This document shows, piece by piece, positions 19,695-32,901 of a stretch of DNA of 64,000 nt. The stretch comes from Pseudomonas putida (GTDB lineage Bacteria; Pseudomonadota; Gammaproteobacteria; Pseudomonadales; Pseudomonadaceae): NCBI RefSeq assembly GCF_002906855.1, contig NZ_MINI01000048.1, forward strand, positions 124,001-188,000. The letters run 5' to 3'. How positions within the stretch are numbered: position 1 is the first letter of the stretch; each line of letters opens with the position of its first letter. Under the pieces are notes generated by a model that was not told the origin of the DNA, ran no database searches, and saw only the letters and a list, made by a program, of their open reading frames with translations. The translations under genes were made by a program, and so were the position numbers.

Positions 19695-20978
19695 TCAGCT
19701 CAAACCTTGCGCGTTCGTCGGCAACTGCCAGTGAAGCTGGCAATCGGCCTGCGCCAGCGAAGGCAGATTGGCCACCGCCAGCAGGCGCTCGCCGCAATAC
19801 AGCAACGGCAGGCGCGGGCGCACGAAGTGCGGGACCTGCAGCTCGTTGAGCAGGCGCTTGAGGTCGCGTCGGCCGCGGCCGGGGATGTCCAACACTTCGC
19901 CGCCCTGGCGGTAGGCGACATGCAGGCCATCCATCGGCCGAGTGCACACAAGACGCACATTGCCATTATCCGGCAATGCCAGTGCGACCCCAGGATCGCC
20001 CCAGGCCAACGGGCCGGCTGGTTGTTTCAGCCAGTCGCCACTCAACCACCAGATACGCCCGTGACTGCGCACCAGCTGACCGTCGGCCAGACGCCAGATC
20101 GGTTGCGCATCCCCTGCCGCATCGCGCAGATCCGCCCAGCCGGCCCAATGGCGGGCATCGGGCAAACGGGTGCGGCGGCTGAGCCAGTACTGCAGTGCGT
20201 TGCGCTGACGCGCAGGCGACAGCTCGCCGAGCACGGCCAGATCGAGCGAGCCCAGCCTCGACCAGGCAGGTGAAGCGCCCTCCCCGGCTAGAGCCAGATC
20301 ACTTTGTGCCAGCTCATCGAGCAGGCCAAGCGCCTCGCCAAGGTGTTCCGCACAGCGGGCCAGGTTCTGGCTGGCCTGCGGCCAGCGTTGCTGCAACACC
20401 GGGAACACTTCGCCGCGCAGGTAATTGCGGGCAAAAACCGTGTCGCTGTTCGAGGGGTCTTCGATCCAGATCAGGCCGTGGGCCTGGGCATAGGCATGCA
20501 GCTGTTGTCGGGAAACATCCAGCAATGGCCTGACCAGGGTGCCCTGCCCTAGTGGCCGTTGCCAAGGCATCGCTGCCAGGCCGCGCAGGCCGGCACCGCG
20601 CAGCAGGCGGTAGAGCAAGGTTTCGGCCTGGTCGTCGCGGTGCTGGGCGGTGAACAGGATGTCGCCTGGACCGAGCACGCGCCTGAAGGCGGCATAGCGG
20701 GCGTCGCGGGCGGCCTGTTCGAGACTGGCGCCAGGGGTGACCTGAACGTGAATGACCTGCAGTTCGATACCGAGCTGGTCGCAGATCGACTGGCAATGGG
20801 CAGGCCACGCGTCGGCGGCGGATTGCAGGCCGTGGTGGATGTGCAGGGCACGCAGCGCAGGTGATGCATGGTTGCGGGCGTGATTGGCCAGCAGGTGCAG
20901 GAGGACAGTGGAATCGAGGCCGCCAGAGAAGGCGATGTACCAGGCGGGGGCGTTGAGCCAGGGGGTGAGGTTGATCAT
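19695..20978 (-). CDS. tilS: tRNA(Ile)-lysidine synthase
   Basis: A 427-residue ATP-dependent enzyme converting C34 of tRNA-Ile(CAU) to lysidine so that it reads AUA. The PP-loop SGGLDST is at residues 18-24, followed by HIHHGLQ, the signature TAQHRDDQAETLLYRLLRG, and the C-terminal TilS domain (about 350-427). The start MINLTPWL puts the PP-loop at the usual distance. Confidence 0.95.
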   Translation of the reverse strand: MINLTPWLNAPAWYIAFSGGLDSTVLLHLLANHARNHASPALRALHIHHGLQSAADAWPAHCQSICDQLGIELQVIHVQVTPGASLEQAARDARYAAFRRVLGPGDILFTAQHRDDQAETLLYRLLRGAGLRGLAAMPWQRPLGQGTLVRPLLDVSRQQLHAYAQAHGLIWIEDPSNSDTVFARNYLRGEVFPVLQQRWPQASQNLARCAEHLGEALGLLDELAQSDLALAGEGASPAWSRLGSLDLAVLGELSPARQRNALQYWLSRRTRLPDARHWAGWADLRDAAGDAQPIWRLADGQLVRSHGRIWWLSGDWLKQPAGPLAWGDPGVALALPDNGNVRLVCTRPMDGLHVAYRQGGEVLDIPGRGRRDLKRLLNELQVPHFVRPRLPLLYCGERLLAVANLPSLAQADCQLHWQLPTNAQGLS

Positions 20979-21009
20979 CTGGGCCTCACTTGGCTTGAGA
21001 TTGGGGTGC

Positions 21010-21104
21010 TTTGCGCCCCATTCGCGGTGCAAGCCCGCTCCTACAAGCGTTCGCAAAACCCTGTAGGAGCGGGCTTGTCCCGCGAATGGGCCGCAGAGCG
21101 GCCC
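21010..21104. repeat. REP-like pair between accA and tilS
   Basis: Two opposed repeat copies (gcaagcccgctcctacaa and tgtaggagcgggcttgtccc) make a long hairpin-forming element in the accA-tilS gap. A GGGCCGC-aga-GCGGCCC hairpin next to the accA stop may end accA. Confidence 0.7.
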
Positions 21105-21113
21105 CAGGATCTT

Positions 21114-22061
21114 TCAGAGGCCGTAGCTCATCAGGCGGTCGTAACGACGGGCCAGCAGCGCGTCATTGTCGAGCTTGCCGAGCATGTCCAGCTGCTGCAC
21201 CAGGTCGGCACGGATGCTTTCGGACATCTTCGCCGGGTCGCGGTGGGCGCCGCCCAGCGGCTCCTGGATGACCTTGTCGACGATGTTCAGGCTCTTCAGA
21301 CGCTCAGCGGTGATGCCCATGGCTTCAGCTGCATCGGCCGCCTTGTCGGCGGTCTTCCACAGGATCGAGGCGCAGCCTTCCGGCGAAATCACCGAGTAGG
21401 TGGAGTACTGCAGCATGTTCAGCTGGTCGCACACGCCAATGGCCAGTGCACCGCCGGAACCACCCTCACCGATCACGGTGGCGATGATCGGGGTCTTCAG
21501 GCGGGCCATGACGCGCAGGTTCCAGGCGATGGCTTCGCTCTGGTTGCGCTCTTCGGCGTCGATGCCCGGGTAGGCGCCCGGGGTGTCGATGAAGGTCAGG
21601 ATCGGCATCTTGAAGCGCTCGGCCATTTCCATCAGGCGGCAAGCCTTGCGGTAGCCTTCAGGGCGCGGCATGCCGAAGTTGCGGCGAACCTTTTCGCGCA
21701 CTTCGCGACCCTTCTGGTGGCCGATGACCATGACCGGCTTGCCGTCCAGGCGCGCAGTACCACCGACGATGGCGGCGTCGTCGGAGAAGTGGCGGTCACC
21801 GTGCAGCTCTTCGAACTCGGTGAAGATGTGATCCAGGTAGTCCAAGGTGTATGGACGACGCGGATGACGGGCCAGGCGGGCGATCTGCCAGCTGGTCAGG
21901 TTGCCGAAGATGCTTTCGGTCAGGGTGTTGCTCTTGTCTTGCAGACGGGCAATTTCATCGCTGATGTTCAGCGAGTTGTCGTTGCCTACCAGGCGCAGGC
22001 CTTCGATCTTGGCTTGCAGGTCGGCAATCGGCTGTTCGAAATCGAGAAAATTCGGGTTCAT
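21114..22061 (-). CDS. accA: Acetyl-CoA carboxylase carboxyltransferase subunit alpha
   Basis: A 315-residue subunit of the carboxyltransferase that makes malonyl-CoA with AccD. The crotonase-fold core has the motifs GRHFSDD-like (HGDRHFSDDAAIVGG), DTPGAYPG and IGEGGSGGALAIG. The start MNPNFLDF is the family start; an ATG two codons upstream is also possible. It follows dnaE, as in E. coli. Confidence 0.97.
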   Translation of the reverse strand: MNPNFLDFEQPIADLQAKIEGLRLVGNDNSLNISDEIARLQDKSNTLTESIFGNLTSWQIARLARHPRRPYTLDYLDHIFTEFEELHGDRHFSDDAAIVGGTARLDGKPVMVIGHQKGREVREKVRRNFGMPRPEGYRKACRLMEMAERFKMPILTFIDTPGAYPGIDAEERNQSEAIAWNLRVMARLKTPIIATVIGEGGSGGALAIGVCDQLNMLQYSTYSVISPEGCASILWKTADKAADAAEAMGITAERLKSLNIVDKVIQEPLGGAHRDPAKMSESIRADLVQQLDMLGKLDNDALLARRYDRLMSYGL

Positions 22062-22166
22062 AGTCATCCGTCTTGGGTCTACGGCCAGGCGGCCGGCCGG
22101 TTGATCCGTTTGGCGCCCTACCTTAAGGGATCAGGCGCATATAGGTCGAGATTAAATTTCGTCGAT

Positions 22167-25691
<3,525 letters not shown>

Positions 25692-25754
25692 GGAAAGTCC
25701 TGTAGCAGTGCTGAACGACAAGGGCGGGATTGTAGCGTAATTGCTTAAAACATT

Positions 25755-25775
25755 TGGGGCCGCATAGCGGCCCCA
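25755..25775 (-). terminator. Terminator after rnhB
   Basis: TGGGGCCGC-tat-GCGGCCCCA followed by AAATGTTTT on the minus strand, six bases after the rnhB stop. It separates the lpx-rnhB unit from dnaE. Confidence 0.7.
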
Positions 25776-25780
25776 GTTCA

Positions 25781-26404
25781 TCAGATCAACGAGTCGGTAA
25801 TGCCTTCGCGGGCTTCCCAGGCGGCCCGCACCGGGCCGAACGAACGCCGATGAATGGGCGTGGGGCCCAGGCGCGCGAGCGCTTCAAGGTGCACAGGTGT
25901 CGGGTAGCCTTTATGCCCACCAATCCCGTATCCCGGGTAGATCAGCTCGAACGCGCTCATCTCCCGGTCGCGGGTCACCTTGGCCAGGATCGATGCCGCG
26001 GCGATTGCCGGCACCTGGCTATCGCCCTTGACCACCGGTGCAGCTGGCACCGCCAGTTTCGGGCAACGGTTACCATCGATCAGTGCCAGCTTCGGCGTCA
26101 CGTGCAGCCCTTCCACCGCTCGCTGCATGGCCAGCATGGTGGCGTGCAGGATATTCAGCCGATCGATCTCGTCGACTTCGGCGCGGGCGATGCAGAAGCT
26201 CAGGGCTTTTTCGCAGATCTCGTCGAAAAGCGCCTCGCGCTTGGCTTCGGTGAGTTTCTTCGAGTCGTTCAGGCCCAGAATCGGCCGAGCCGGGTCGAGG
26301 ATCACCGCCGCCGTGACCACCGCACCGCACAGCGGGCCGCGGCCGACTTCGTCGACACCGGCGACCAGGTCTTCGACCAGGTTGAAGTCCAGTCCAATCT
26401 GCAT
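25781..26404 (-). CDS. rnhB: Ribonuclease HII
   Basis: A 207-residue enzyme cutting RNA in RNA-DNA hybrids and single misplaced ribonucleotides. The acidic active-site motif is AGVDEVGRGPL near residue 20; GLNDSKKLT and ASILAKVTRDREM follow. The start MQIGLDF is one base after the lpxB stop. Confidence 0.96.
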   Translation of the reverse strand: MQIGLDFNLVEDLVAGVDEVGRGPLCGAVVTAAVILDPARPILGLNDSKKLTEAKREALFDEICEKALSFCIARAEVDEIDRLNILHATMLAMQRAVEGLHVTPKLALIDGNRCPKLAVPAAPVVKGDSQVPAIAAASILAKVTRDREMSAFELIYPGYGIGGHKGYPTPVHLEALARLGPTPIHRRSFGPVRAAWEAREGITDSLI

Positions 26405-26405
26405 G

Positions 26406-27533
26406 TCAGCGGTCCTTGAGCAAAGCGAGCACCGCGTCGGCCGCCTGGTTGGAGGCGTCGCGGCGCAGGGTGCGGTGAATCTCGTCGAAGCGTTCGGTCT
26501 GCTGGGCACCGTCGGTGACCAACGGCGCCAGGGTCTGTGCCAGGGCTTCACTGGTCGCGGCATCCTGCAGCAACTCAGGCACCAGCTCACGCTGGGCCAG
26601 CAAGTTGGGAAGCGACACGTAGGGGCTTTTCACCAGGCGCTTGAGAATCCAGTAAGTCAACGGTGCCAGGCGGTAAGCCACGACCATCGGGCGCTTGTAC
26701 AGCAGCGCCTCCAGCGTGGCAGTGCCGGAAGCGATCAGCACCGCGTCGCAGGCGGCCAGGGCCCGGTGCGACTGGCCATCAAGCAAGGTCAACGGCAGAT
26801 CGCGGCCTTCGAGCATCTGCTCGACCTGGGCACGACGCGCTGCGTTGGCACATGGCAACACGAAACGCACGCCAGGCACCAGTTCGCGCAAGCGCTGGGC
26901 GGCGTCGAGGAACAGCGCGCCCAGGCGCCCAACCTCACCACCACGGCTACCCGGCATCAATGCCACCACCGGCCCATCAGCCATGCCCAGTTCGTTACGC
27001 GCAGCCTGGCGGTCTGCCGTCAACGGTATGGTATCGGCCAACGGGTGGCCGACAAACCGCACCGGCACACCCTGCTCTTCGTAGAAACGTGCTTCGAAGG
27101 GCAGCAGCGTGAGCATCAGGTCGCAACCTTCGCGGATCTTCAGCACACGCTTCTGCCGCCACGCCCAGACCGACGGGCTGACGTAATGTACGGTCTTGAT
27201 CCCGGCTTGACGCAGCTTCAGTTCGATATTAAGGGTGAAATCGGGGGCGTCGATGCCGATGAACACATCGGGCTTTTCATCGATCAGGGTCTGGATCAGT
27301 ACCTTGCGTCGCTTGAGCAGTTCACGCAGGCGCCCCAGCACTTCGACCAGGCCCATGACCGCAAGGCGCTCCATGGGGAAGTAGGACTGAAGGCCTTCGG
27401 CCTCCATCAACGGGCCACCCACACCGATGAAGCGGACATCAGGATGGCGCTCCTTGAGGGCGCGCATCAGGCCGGACCCGAGAATATCGCCGCTGGCCTC
27501 ACCCGCGACCAGGGCTACGCAAAGCTGCGCCAT
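26406..27533 (-). CDS. lpxB: Lipid-A-disaccharide synthase
   Basis: A 375-residue GT-B glycosyltransferase joining UDP-diacylglucosamine and lipid X. N-terminal VAGEASGDILGSGLM and LMPGSRGGEVGRL, with the nucleotide-binding SGTATLEALLYKRPMVVAYR near the C-terminus. Start is one base from the lpxA stop. Confidence 0.97.
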   Translation of the reverse strand: MAQLCVALVAGEASGDILGSGLMRALKERHPDVRFIGVGGPLMEAEGLQSYFPMERLAVMGLVEVLGRLRELLKRRKVLIQTLIDEKPDVFIGIDAPDFTLNIELKLRQAGIKTVHYVSPSVWAWRQKRVLKIREGCDLMLTLLPFEARFYEEQGVPVRFVGHPLADTIPLTADRQAARNELGMADGPVVALMPGSRGGEVGRLGALFLDAAQRLRELVPGVRFVLPCANAARRAQVEQMLEGRDLPLTLLDGQSHRALAACDAVLIASGTATLEALLYKRPMVVAYRLAPLTYWILKRLVKSPYVSLPNLLAQRELVPELLQDAATSEALAQTLAPLVTDGAQQTERFDEIHRTLRRDASNQAADAVLALLKDR

Positions 27534-27534
27534 G

Positions 27535-28311
27535 TCAGCGGGTAATGCCGCGGGCGGAGTTCACGATCGACTGGCGGAACAGCTCGACCTGCTCGTGCTT
27601 GGCGGCCAGCTCGTCCAGCTCCTTGATCGCCTCTTCCACGGTCAGACCCTGGCGGTAGACGATCTTGTAGGAACGGCGCAAGGCGTGGATGACCTCGTCG
27701 CTGAAACCACGGCGGCGCATGCCTTCGAAGTTCATGCTGCGAGCCTCGGCAGGGCTGCCGAAGACCGTGACAAAGGCCGGCACGTCCTTGCCGATCGCCG
27801 TGCCCATGCCGGAAAACGCGTGGGCGCCGATGTGGCAGTACTGATGCACCAGGGTGAAGCCGGACAGGATCGCCCAGTCGCCCACGTGCACATGCCCGGC
27901 CAGCGCTGTGTTGTTGACCAGGATGCAGTGGTTGCCAATGACGCTGTCGTGGCCGATGTGGGCATAGGCCATAATAAGGTTGTGATCACCCAGGGTGGTT
28001 TCCGCACGGTCCTGGACCGTACCACGGTGAATGGTCACGCCTTCGCGGATCACGTTGTGATCGCCGATCACCAGGCGCGTCGGCTCACCCTTGTACTTGA
28101 GGTCAGGGGTGTCTTCACCAATCGAGGAAAACTGGTAGATACGGTTGTGCTTGCCAATCCGGGTCGGGCCCTTGAGCACCACGTGCGGGCCAATGACGGT
28201 GCCCTCGCCGATTTCGACGTCAGGGCCGACGATCGACCACGGGCCGACCTCGACGCCATCGGCCAGCTTGGCCGACGGATCGATGATCGCCCGCGGATCA
28301 ATCGAACTCAT
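27535..28311 (-). CDS. lpxA: UDP-N-acetylglucosamine acyltransferase
   Basis: A 258-residue left-handed beta-helix trimer carrying out the first step of lipid A synthesis with acyl-ACP. Hexapeptide repeats run from about 5 to 185 (for example IGEGTVIGPHVVLKGP); the catalytic His lies in MAYAHIGHDSVIG. Its first bases overlap the fabZ stop by four. Confidence 0.97.
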   Translation of the reverse strand: MSSIDPRAIIDPSAKLADGVEVGPWSIVGPDVEIGEGTVIGPHVVLKGPTRIGKHNRIYQFSSIGEDTPDLKYKGEPTRLVIGDHNVIREGVTIHRGTVQDRAETTLGDHNLIMAYAHIGHDSVIGNHCILVNNTALAGHVHVGDWAILSGFTLVHQYCHIGAHAFSGMGTAIGKDVPAFVTVFGSPAEARSMNFEGMRRRGFSDEVIHALRRSYKIVYRQGLTVEEAIKELDELAAKHEQVELFRQSIVNSARGITR

Positions 28312-28748
28312 AGGGAGCGTTCCGCACAGGTGATCTCGGCCGAGCACACCGGCTTGCCATCAACCAGGGCACGGCACTCGAACTTCCAGATCATGCTCTT
28401 GCGGCTGAGGAACTTGGCTTCCAGCACCAGCTGGTCGCCCGGCAGTACCGGCTGACGGAAACGCAGCTTGTCGGAACCGACGAAGTAGTACAGGGTGCCA
28501 TCGGCCGGCTTGGCATCGAGCATCTTGAAACCGAGGATGCCGGCCGCCTGGGCCATGGCTTCGATGATCAGGACGCCCGGCATGATTGGGTGCGCCGGGA
28601 AATGGCCATTGAAGAACGGCTCGTTGATGCTGACATTCTTGTAGGCACGAATGCTCTGGGCCTCGAAGTCCAGATCCGTCACGCGATCTACCAGCAGGAA
28701 CGGGTAGCGGTGAGGCAGGTATTCGCGAATCTCGTTGATGTCCATCAT
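28308..28748 (-). CDS. fabZ: 3-hydroxyacyl-ACP dehydratase FabZ
   Basis: A 146-residue hot-dog-fold dehydratase of fatty acid elongation that competes with LpxA and LpxD for hydroxyacyl-ACP. Catalytic His49 is in NGHFPAHPIMPG and Glu63 in LIIEAMAQA. The ATG-ATG start follows CCCCCGAA. Confidence 0.97.
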   Translation of the reverse strand: MMDINEIREYLPHRYPFLLVDRVTDLDFEAQSIRAYKNVSINEPFFNGHFPAHPIMPGVLIIEAMAQAAGILGFKMLDAKPADGTLYYFVGSDKLRFRQPVLPGDQLVLEAKFLSRKSMIWKFECRALVDGKPVCSAEITCAERSL

Positions 28749-28861
28749 TTCGGGGGGAAGCCTGTAATAAGAATAGGGAGCGCAGGTGCTGACCACACGC
28801 TCCTTTTGCAGTCCAAAGAGGAGCCAGCTAGCGACTGTTCACTCTTGCTCAGGAAATGGTA

Positions 28862-29917
28862 TCAGCCTTCTGATGTCGGCTGGCCACCTGAGGTCACGGT
28901 ATCGACACGTTTTTCCAGCTGCTGGAGCCGCTTGGCCATGTCATCGAGCTGGCGAATTCGCGCCGCGCTCTTGCGCCAGTCAGCCAGCGGCTGCATGGCC
29001 GTACCGGATGAATAGGAGCCTGGTTCGGTGATCGAACGGGTCACCATGGTCATCCCGGAGACGAATACGTTATCGCAGATATCGATATGCCCCACCAGGC
29101 CCACGCCACCTGCCAGCATGCAATGCTTGCCGATGCGCGTACTGCCGGAGATCCCGACACAGGCGGCCATGGCCGTGTGGTCGCCGATCTGCACGTTGTG
29201 GGCGATCTGGATCTGGTTGTCGAGCTTGACCCCGTCGCCGATCCGGGTGTCGGACAGCGCGCCACGATCGACGGCAGTGTTGACGCCGATTTCCACGTCG
29301 TCACCGATGGTGACGCCGCCAATCTGGGCGATCTTGCGCCAGATGCCCTTCTCGTTGGCGAAGCCGAAGCCCTCGCCGCCGATCACGGCGCCCGACTGGA
29401 TGACCACACGCTTGCCGATGGTCACGTCGTGATACAGCGTGACCCGCGGTGCCAGCCAACCGCCTTCACCGACCACGCAACGGGCACCGATGAAGCAATG
29501 TGCACCGATGCTGACGTTGGCGCCGATGCGCGCACCGCCTTCGATGACCGCAAACGGCCCGACACTGGCGCTGGCATCCACCTGAGCATCCTCCGCCACC
29601 ACGGCGCTGGGATGAATACCCGCCACAGCCTTGGGTTTGGGGTCGAACAGGTGGGAAATGCGCGCATAAGCCAGGTACGGGTCAGCCACGATCAGGGCAT
29701 TGCCGGCAAAGCCTTCGGCGTCCGCAGCCTTGAGCAGCACCGCAGCGGCCTGGCAGTTGTCCAGGTATTTGCGGTACTGCGGGTTGGCGAGGAAGCTCAA
29801 TTGACCAGGGCCGGCCTCCTGCAAGGTGGCCAACCCGGTGATCTGCAGCGCCTCAGGGCCTTTGAGTGTGGCCCCGAGGGCCTCGGCCAGCTGGCCGAGC
29901 GTCATGGTCACGGTCAT
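28862..29917 (-). CDS. lpxD: UDP-3-O-(3-hydroxyacyl)glucosamine N-acyltransferase
   Basis: A 351-residue beta-helix acyltransferase that adds the second acyl chain in lipid A synthesis. The N-terminal uridine-binding domain (1-100, ITGLATLQEAGPGQLSFLAN) is followed by hexapeptide repeats. The catalytic His segment is QIAHNVQIGDHTAMAA, and the C-terminal helix is LDDMAKRLQQLEKRVD. Confidence 0.97.
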   Translation of the reverse strand: MTVTMTLGQLAEALGATLKGPEALQITGLATLQEAGPGQLSFLANPQYRKYLDNCQAAAVLLKAADAEGFAGNALIVADPYLAYARISHLFDPKPKAVAGIHPSAVVAEDAQVDASASVGPFAVIEGGARIGANVSIGAHCFIGARCVVGEGGWLAPRVTLYHDVTIGKRVVIQSGAVIGGEGFGFANEKGIWRKIAQIGGVTIGDDVEIGVNTAVDRGALSDTRIGDGVKLDNQIQIAHNVQIGDHTAMAACVGISGSTRIGKHCMLAGGVGLVGHIDICDNVFVSGMTMVTRSITEPGSYSSGTAMQPLADWRKSAARIRQLDDMAKRLQQLEKRVDTVTSGGQPTSEG

Positions 29918-29918
29918 A

Positions 29919-30422
29919 TCAACGCGCTTGGTTCATGCGCTCGATGACTTGGCGGGTGATGTCGTACTGAGGTTTGACATCAATGACCGCGCCGCGCTCG
30001 AGAACCAGGTCGTAGCCGCCCTTCTTGATCACTTCCTCGACAGCGCCGTCCAGCTTCGGCTTGAGCTGCTTGAGCATGTCGCGGTCAGCAACGGCCTTGG
30101 CCTCGTTCAGTTCCTTGGACTGGAACTGGAAGTCACGGGCTTTCTGCTTGAATTCGAGCTCCAGGCGCTCACGCTCCTGCTGCTGCATCTTGTCGCCACC
30201 CTTGATCAGGCGATCCTGGATGCCTTTGGCGCTGCTTTCCAGGCTCTTCAGCTTGGTCAGTTGCGGGCCGAACTTCTTCTCGGCATCGACCGCGTACTTC
30301 TTGGCGGCATCGGATTCGAGCAGGGCCATCTGATAGTTCAGCACGGCGACCTTCATTTCGGCGAAAGCCGGGGTGGCGACCAGCGCCGCGGCCACTACGG
30401 CCAGTTGAGCCAATTTACGCAC
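29919..30422 (-). CDS. skp: Periplasmic chaperone Skp/OmpH
   Basis: A 167-residue chaperone escorting outer-membrane proteins to BamA. The signal peptide is cleaved near ATPAFA-EM (residue 22). The core is a long charged coiled-coil arm (about 45-125, QQQERERLELEFKQKARDFQ). It stands between bamA and lpxD as in other gammaproteobacteria. Confidence 0.96.
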   Translation of the reverse strand: MRKLAQLAVVAAALVATPAFAEMKVAVLNYQMALLESDAAKKYAVDAEKKFGPQLTKLKSLESSAKGIQDRLIKGGDKMQQQERERLELEFKQKARDFQFQSKELNEAKAVADRDMLKQLKPKLDGAVEEVIKKGGYDLVLERGAVIDVKPQYDITRQVIERMNQAR

Positions 30423-30466
30423 GATGCACTCCTGGAAAAACCGTTGTCGTTAAGCAAGGGCCGACC

Positions 30467-32827
30467 TTAGAAGGTCTGGCCCAGAGAGAATTGGAACACC
30501 TGGGTATCGGCATCGCTCGGCTTCTTCACCGGCATTGCCAGGCTGAAGCTCAACGGGCCCAGGGCCGTGATCCAGGTCACACCCAGACCGACCGAACTGG
30601 CCATGCCCGAGAAGCCGACCTTTTCGCAATCCGGCTTGCTGCCGCAGTTGGTGTCGAACACGTTACCCACATCCCAGAACACGGAGGTGCGCAGGGAGCG
30701 CTGGTCCTTGACGAACGGCAGCGGGAACAGCAACTCGACACCGCCTTGCACCAGCACGTTACCACCGAACGGCAGTGGATCCTGATCCGGGTCGGCGACA
30801 GTACCTGCGTTGCCGGTTTCAGCTGCACCGCGGCTCGGCGTACTGCGTGGCCCCAGACTGCTATCCTTGAAACCACGGACCGAGTTGAAGCCACCCGCGA
30901 AGTAGTTCTCGTAGAACGGCAGGCCCGAAGTGCTACCGAAACCATCACCATAGCCCAGTTCGGTGTGCAGGCGCAGGGTGTAGTCGTTGGTAATCGGCTT
31001 GAACAGCTGGCCGCGGTAGTCAAGCTTGTAGAACGACAGGTCGCTGCCCGGAATGGTGCTCTCGAGCGTCAGGCTCTGGGAGTGACCACGGGTCGCCAGC
31101 ACACCTTTGTTCAGGGTCGACTCGGACCAGCCGATCGACGCCTTGAAGTTGGTGAAGTTGTCGCCTTCCTGCTTGAGGAAGTCGAAGATCTCGTCGACGG
31201 TGTACTTGCCGGTCTTGATCTTGTCCTGCTGAACGCTCAGGCCGTAGGTCAGGCGCGAGGTTTCGCTGATCGGGTAGCCGAGGCTGACACCGGCGCCCAG
31301 GCTGTCCACCGCATAGCTGGCCACGTCGACGTCAAGGTCGCTGTAGTCGGTGCTGCGGTAGAAGGCGTTATAGCCCAGGCTCACGCCGTCGGCAGTGAAG
31401 TAGGGGTCAACGAAGCCGAAGTTGTAACGGGTCTGGTATTCCGAACGGGTCAGGCCGATGGACACCTTGTTACCGGTACCGAGGAAGTTGCTCTGGCTGA
31501 TCGAACCGCCGAGGATCAGGCCGGCGCTCTGGGCGAAACCGACGCTGGCGGTGATCGAGCCGGAAGCTTGCTCTTCGACGCTGTAGTTGACATCGACCTG
31601 GTCGTCGGTGCCTGGCACCGCCGGGGTCTCGACGTTGACTTCCTTGAAGAAGCCCAGGCGCTCGAGGCGGGTCTTGGACTGGTCGATCAGGTAGGTCGAG
31701 GCCCAGCCGCCTTCCATCTGGCGCATTTCACGGCGCAGCACTTCGTCTTCGGTCTTGGTGTTGCCGCGGTAGTTGATGCGGTTGACGTAGGCACGCTTGC
31801 CCGGGTCGACCACGAACATGATGTCGACGGTGTGGTCCTGGTCGTTCGGCTGCGGTACGCCGTTGACGTTGGCGAAGGTGTAGCCTTCGTTGCCCAGGCG
31901 ACGGGTGATCAGCTCGGAGGTGGTGGTCATCACCTTGCGCGAGAACACCTGGCCTGGCTGCACCAGCAGCAGCGACTTGACCTGGTCTTCCGGCACCTTC
32001 AGGTCACCCGACAGCTTCACGTCGCGAACGGTGTACTTCTCGCCTTCGTTGACGTTGACCGTGATGTAGACGTGCTTCTTGTCCGGGGTAATCGACACCT
32101 GGGTGGAGGCGATATCCATGTTGATGTAGCCGCGGTCCAGGTAGTAGGAACGCAGGCGTTCCAGGTCACCGGAGAGCTTTTCGCGGGCGTACTTGTCGTC
32201 GTTCTTGAAGAACGACAGCCAGTTGGTGGTCTTCAGCTCGAACAGCTGCTGCAGCTCTTCATCGCCGAACACGGTGTTGCCAACGATGTTGATGTGCTGG
32301 ATGGCGGCGACCGTGCCTTCGTTGATCTTGATCTTCAAGGCCACACGGTTGCGCGGCTGCGGCACCACTTCGGCGTCGACCTCGGCCGAGTAGCGGCCCT
32401 GGGCCACGTACTGGCGCTGCAGCTCGTTGCGCACGCCTTCGAGGGTGGCACGCTGGAAGATCTCGCCTTCGGCCAGGCCGGACTGCTTCAGGCCCTTCAT
32501 CAGGTCTTCGGTGCTGATCGCCTTGTTGCCTTCGATCTCGATGCTCGACACCGACGGGCGCTCGACCACGTTGATGATCAGAACGTTGCCATCGCGGTTC
32601 AGCTGGATGTCCTGGAAGAAGCCGGTCTTGAACAGCGAGCGGGTGGAATCCACCAGGCGACGGTCGTCAGCCTGGTCGCCAACGTTGAGCGGCAAGGCGC
32701 CGAACACGCTGCCAGCGGATACCCGCTGCAGGCCGTTGACACGAATATCGGAGATAGTGAAGGACTCGGCGTGAACTTCAGCGATCATCAGTGCGGACAT
32801 GACCGCAGTTAGCAGCAGACGTTTCAT
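30467..32827 (-). CDS. bamA: Outer membrane assembly factor BamA
   Basis: A 786-residue Omp85 protein that folds beta-barrels into the outer membrane. The signal peptide ends at EVHAE (about 20). Five POTRA domains span about 21-420 (starting FTISDIRVNGLQRVS), followed by a 16-stranded barrel. The barrel includes the conserved FAGGFNSVRGFKDSSLGPR lid motif and ends in a terminal Phe (FSLGQTF), the usual Bam targeting signal. Confidence 0.98.
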   Translation of the reverse strand: MKRLLLTAVMSALMIAEVHAESFTISDIRVNGLQRVSAGSVFGALPLNVGDQADDRRLVDSTRSLFKTGFFQDIQLNRDGNVLIINVVERPSVSSIEIEGNKAISTEDLMKGLKQSGLAEGEIFQRATLEGVRNELQRQYVAQGRYSAEVDAEVVPQPRNRVALKIKINEGTVAAIQHINIVGNTVFGDEELQQLFELKTTNWLSFFKNDDKYAREKLSGDLERLRSYYLDRGYINMDIASTQVSITPDKKHVYITVNVNEGEKYTVRDVKLSGDLKVPEDQVKSLLLVQPGQVFSRKVMTTTSELITRRLGNEGYTFANVNGVPQPNDQDHTVDIMFVVDPGKRAYVNRINYRGNTKTEDEVLRREMRQMEGGWASTYLIDQSKTRLERLGFFKEVNVETPAVPGTDDQVDVNYSVEEQASGSITASVGFAQSAGLILGGSISQSNFLGTGNKVSIGLTRSEYQTRYNFGFVDPYFTADGVSLGYNAFYRSTDYSDLDVDVASYAVDSLGAGVSLGYPISETSRLTYGLSVQQDKIKTGKYTVDEIFDFLKQEGDNFTNFKASIGWSESTLNKGVLATRGHSQSLTLESTIPGSDLSFYKLDYRGQLFKPITNDYTLRLHTELGYGDGFGSTSGLPFYENYFAGGFNSVRGFKDSSLGPRSTPSRGAAETGNAGTVADPDQDPLPFGGNVLVQGGVELLFPLPFVKDQRSLRTSVFWDVGNVFDTNCGSKPDCEKVGFSGMASSVGLGVTWITALGPLSFSLAMPVKKPSDADTQVFQFSLGQTF

Positions 32828-32901
32828 GAAGTCCTTTTATTCCAACTGGCAATAAACAACCCGCCGCATAAAGACGGCAGGTTCGCAATTGAGCGAAGCT
32901 T

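Noticed and set aside
30491..32812. 773-codon plus-strand frame
   Set aside because: Antisense to bamA; low-complexity Val/Asp/Gly-rich translation typical of shadow frames.
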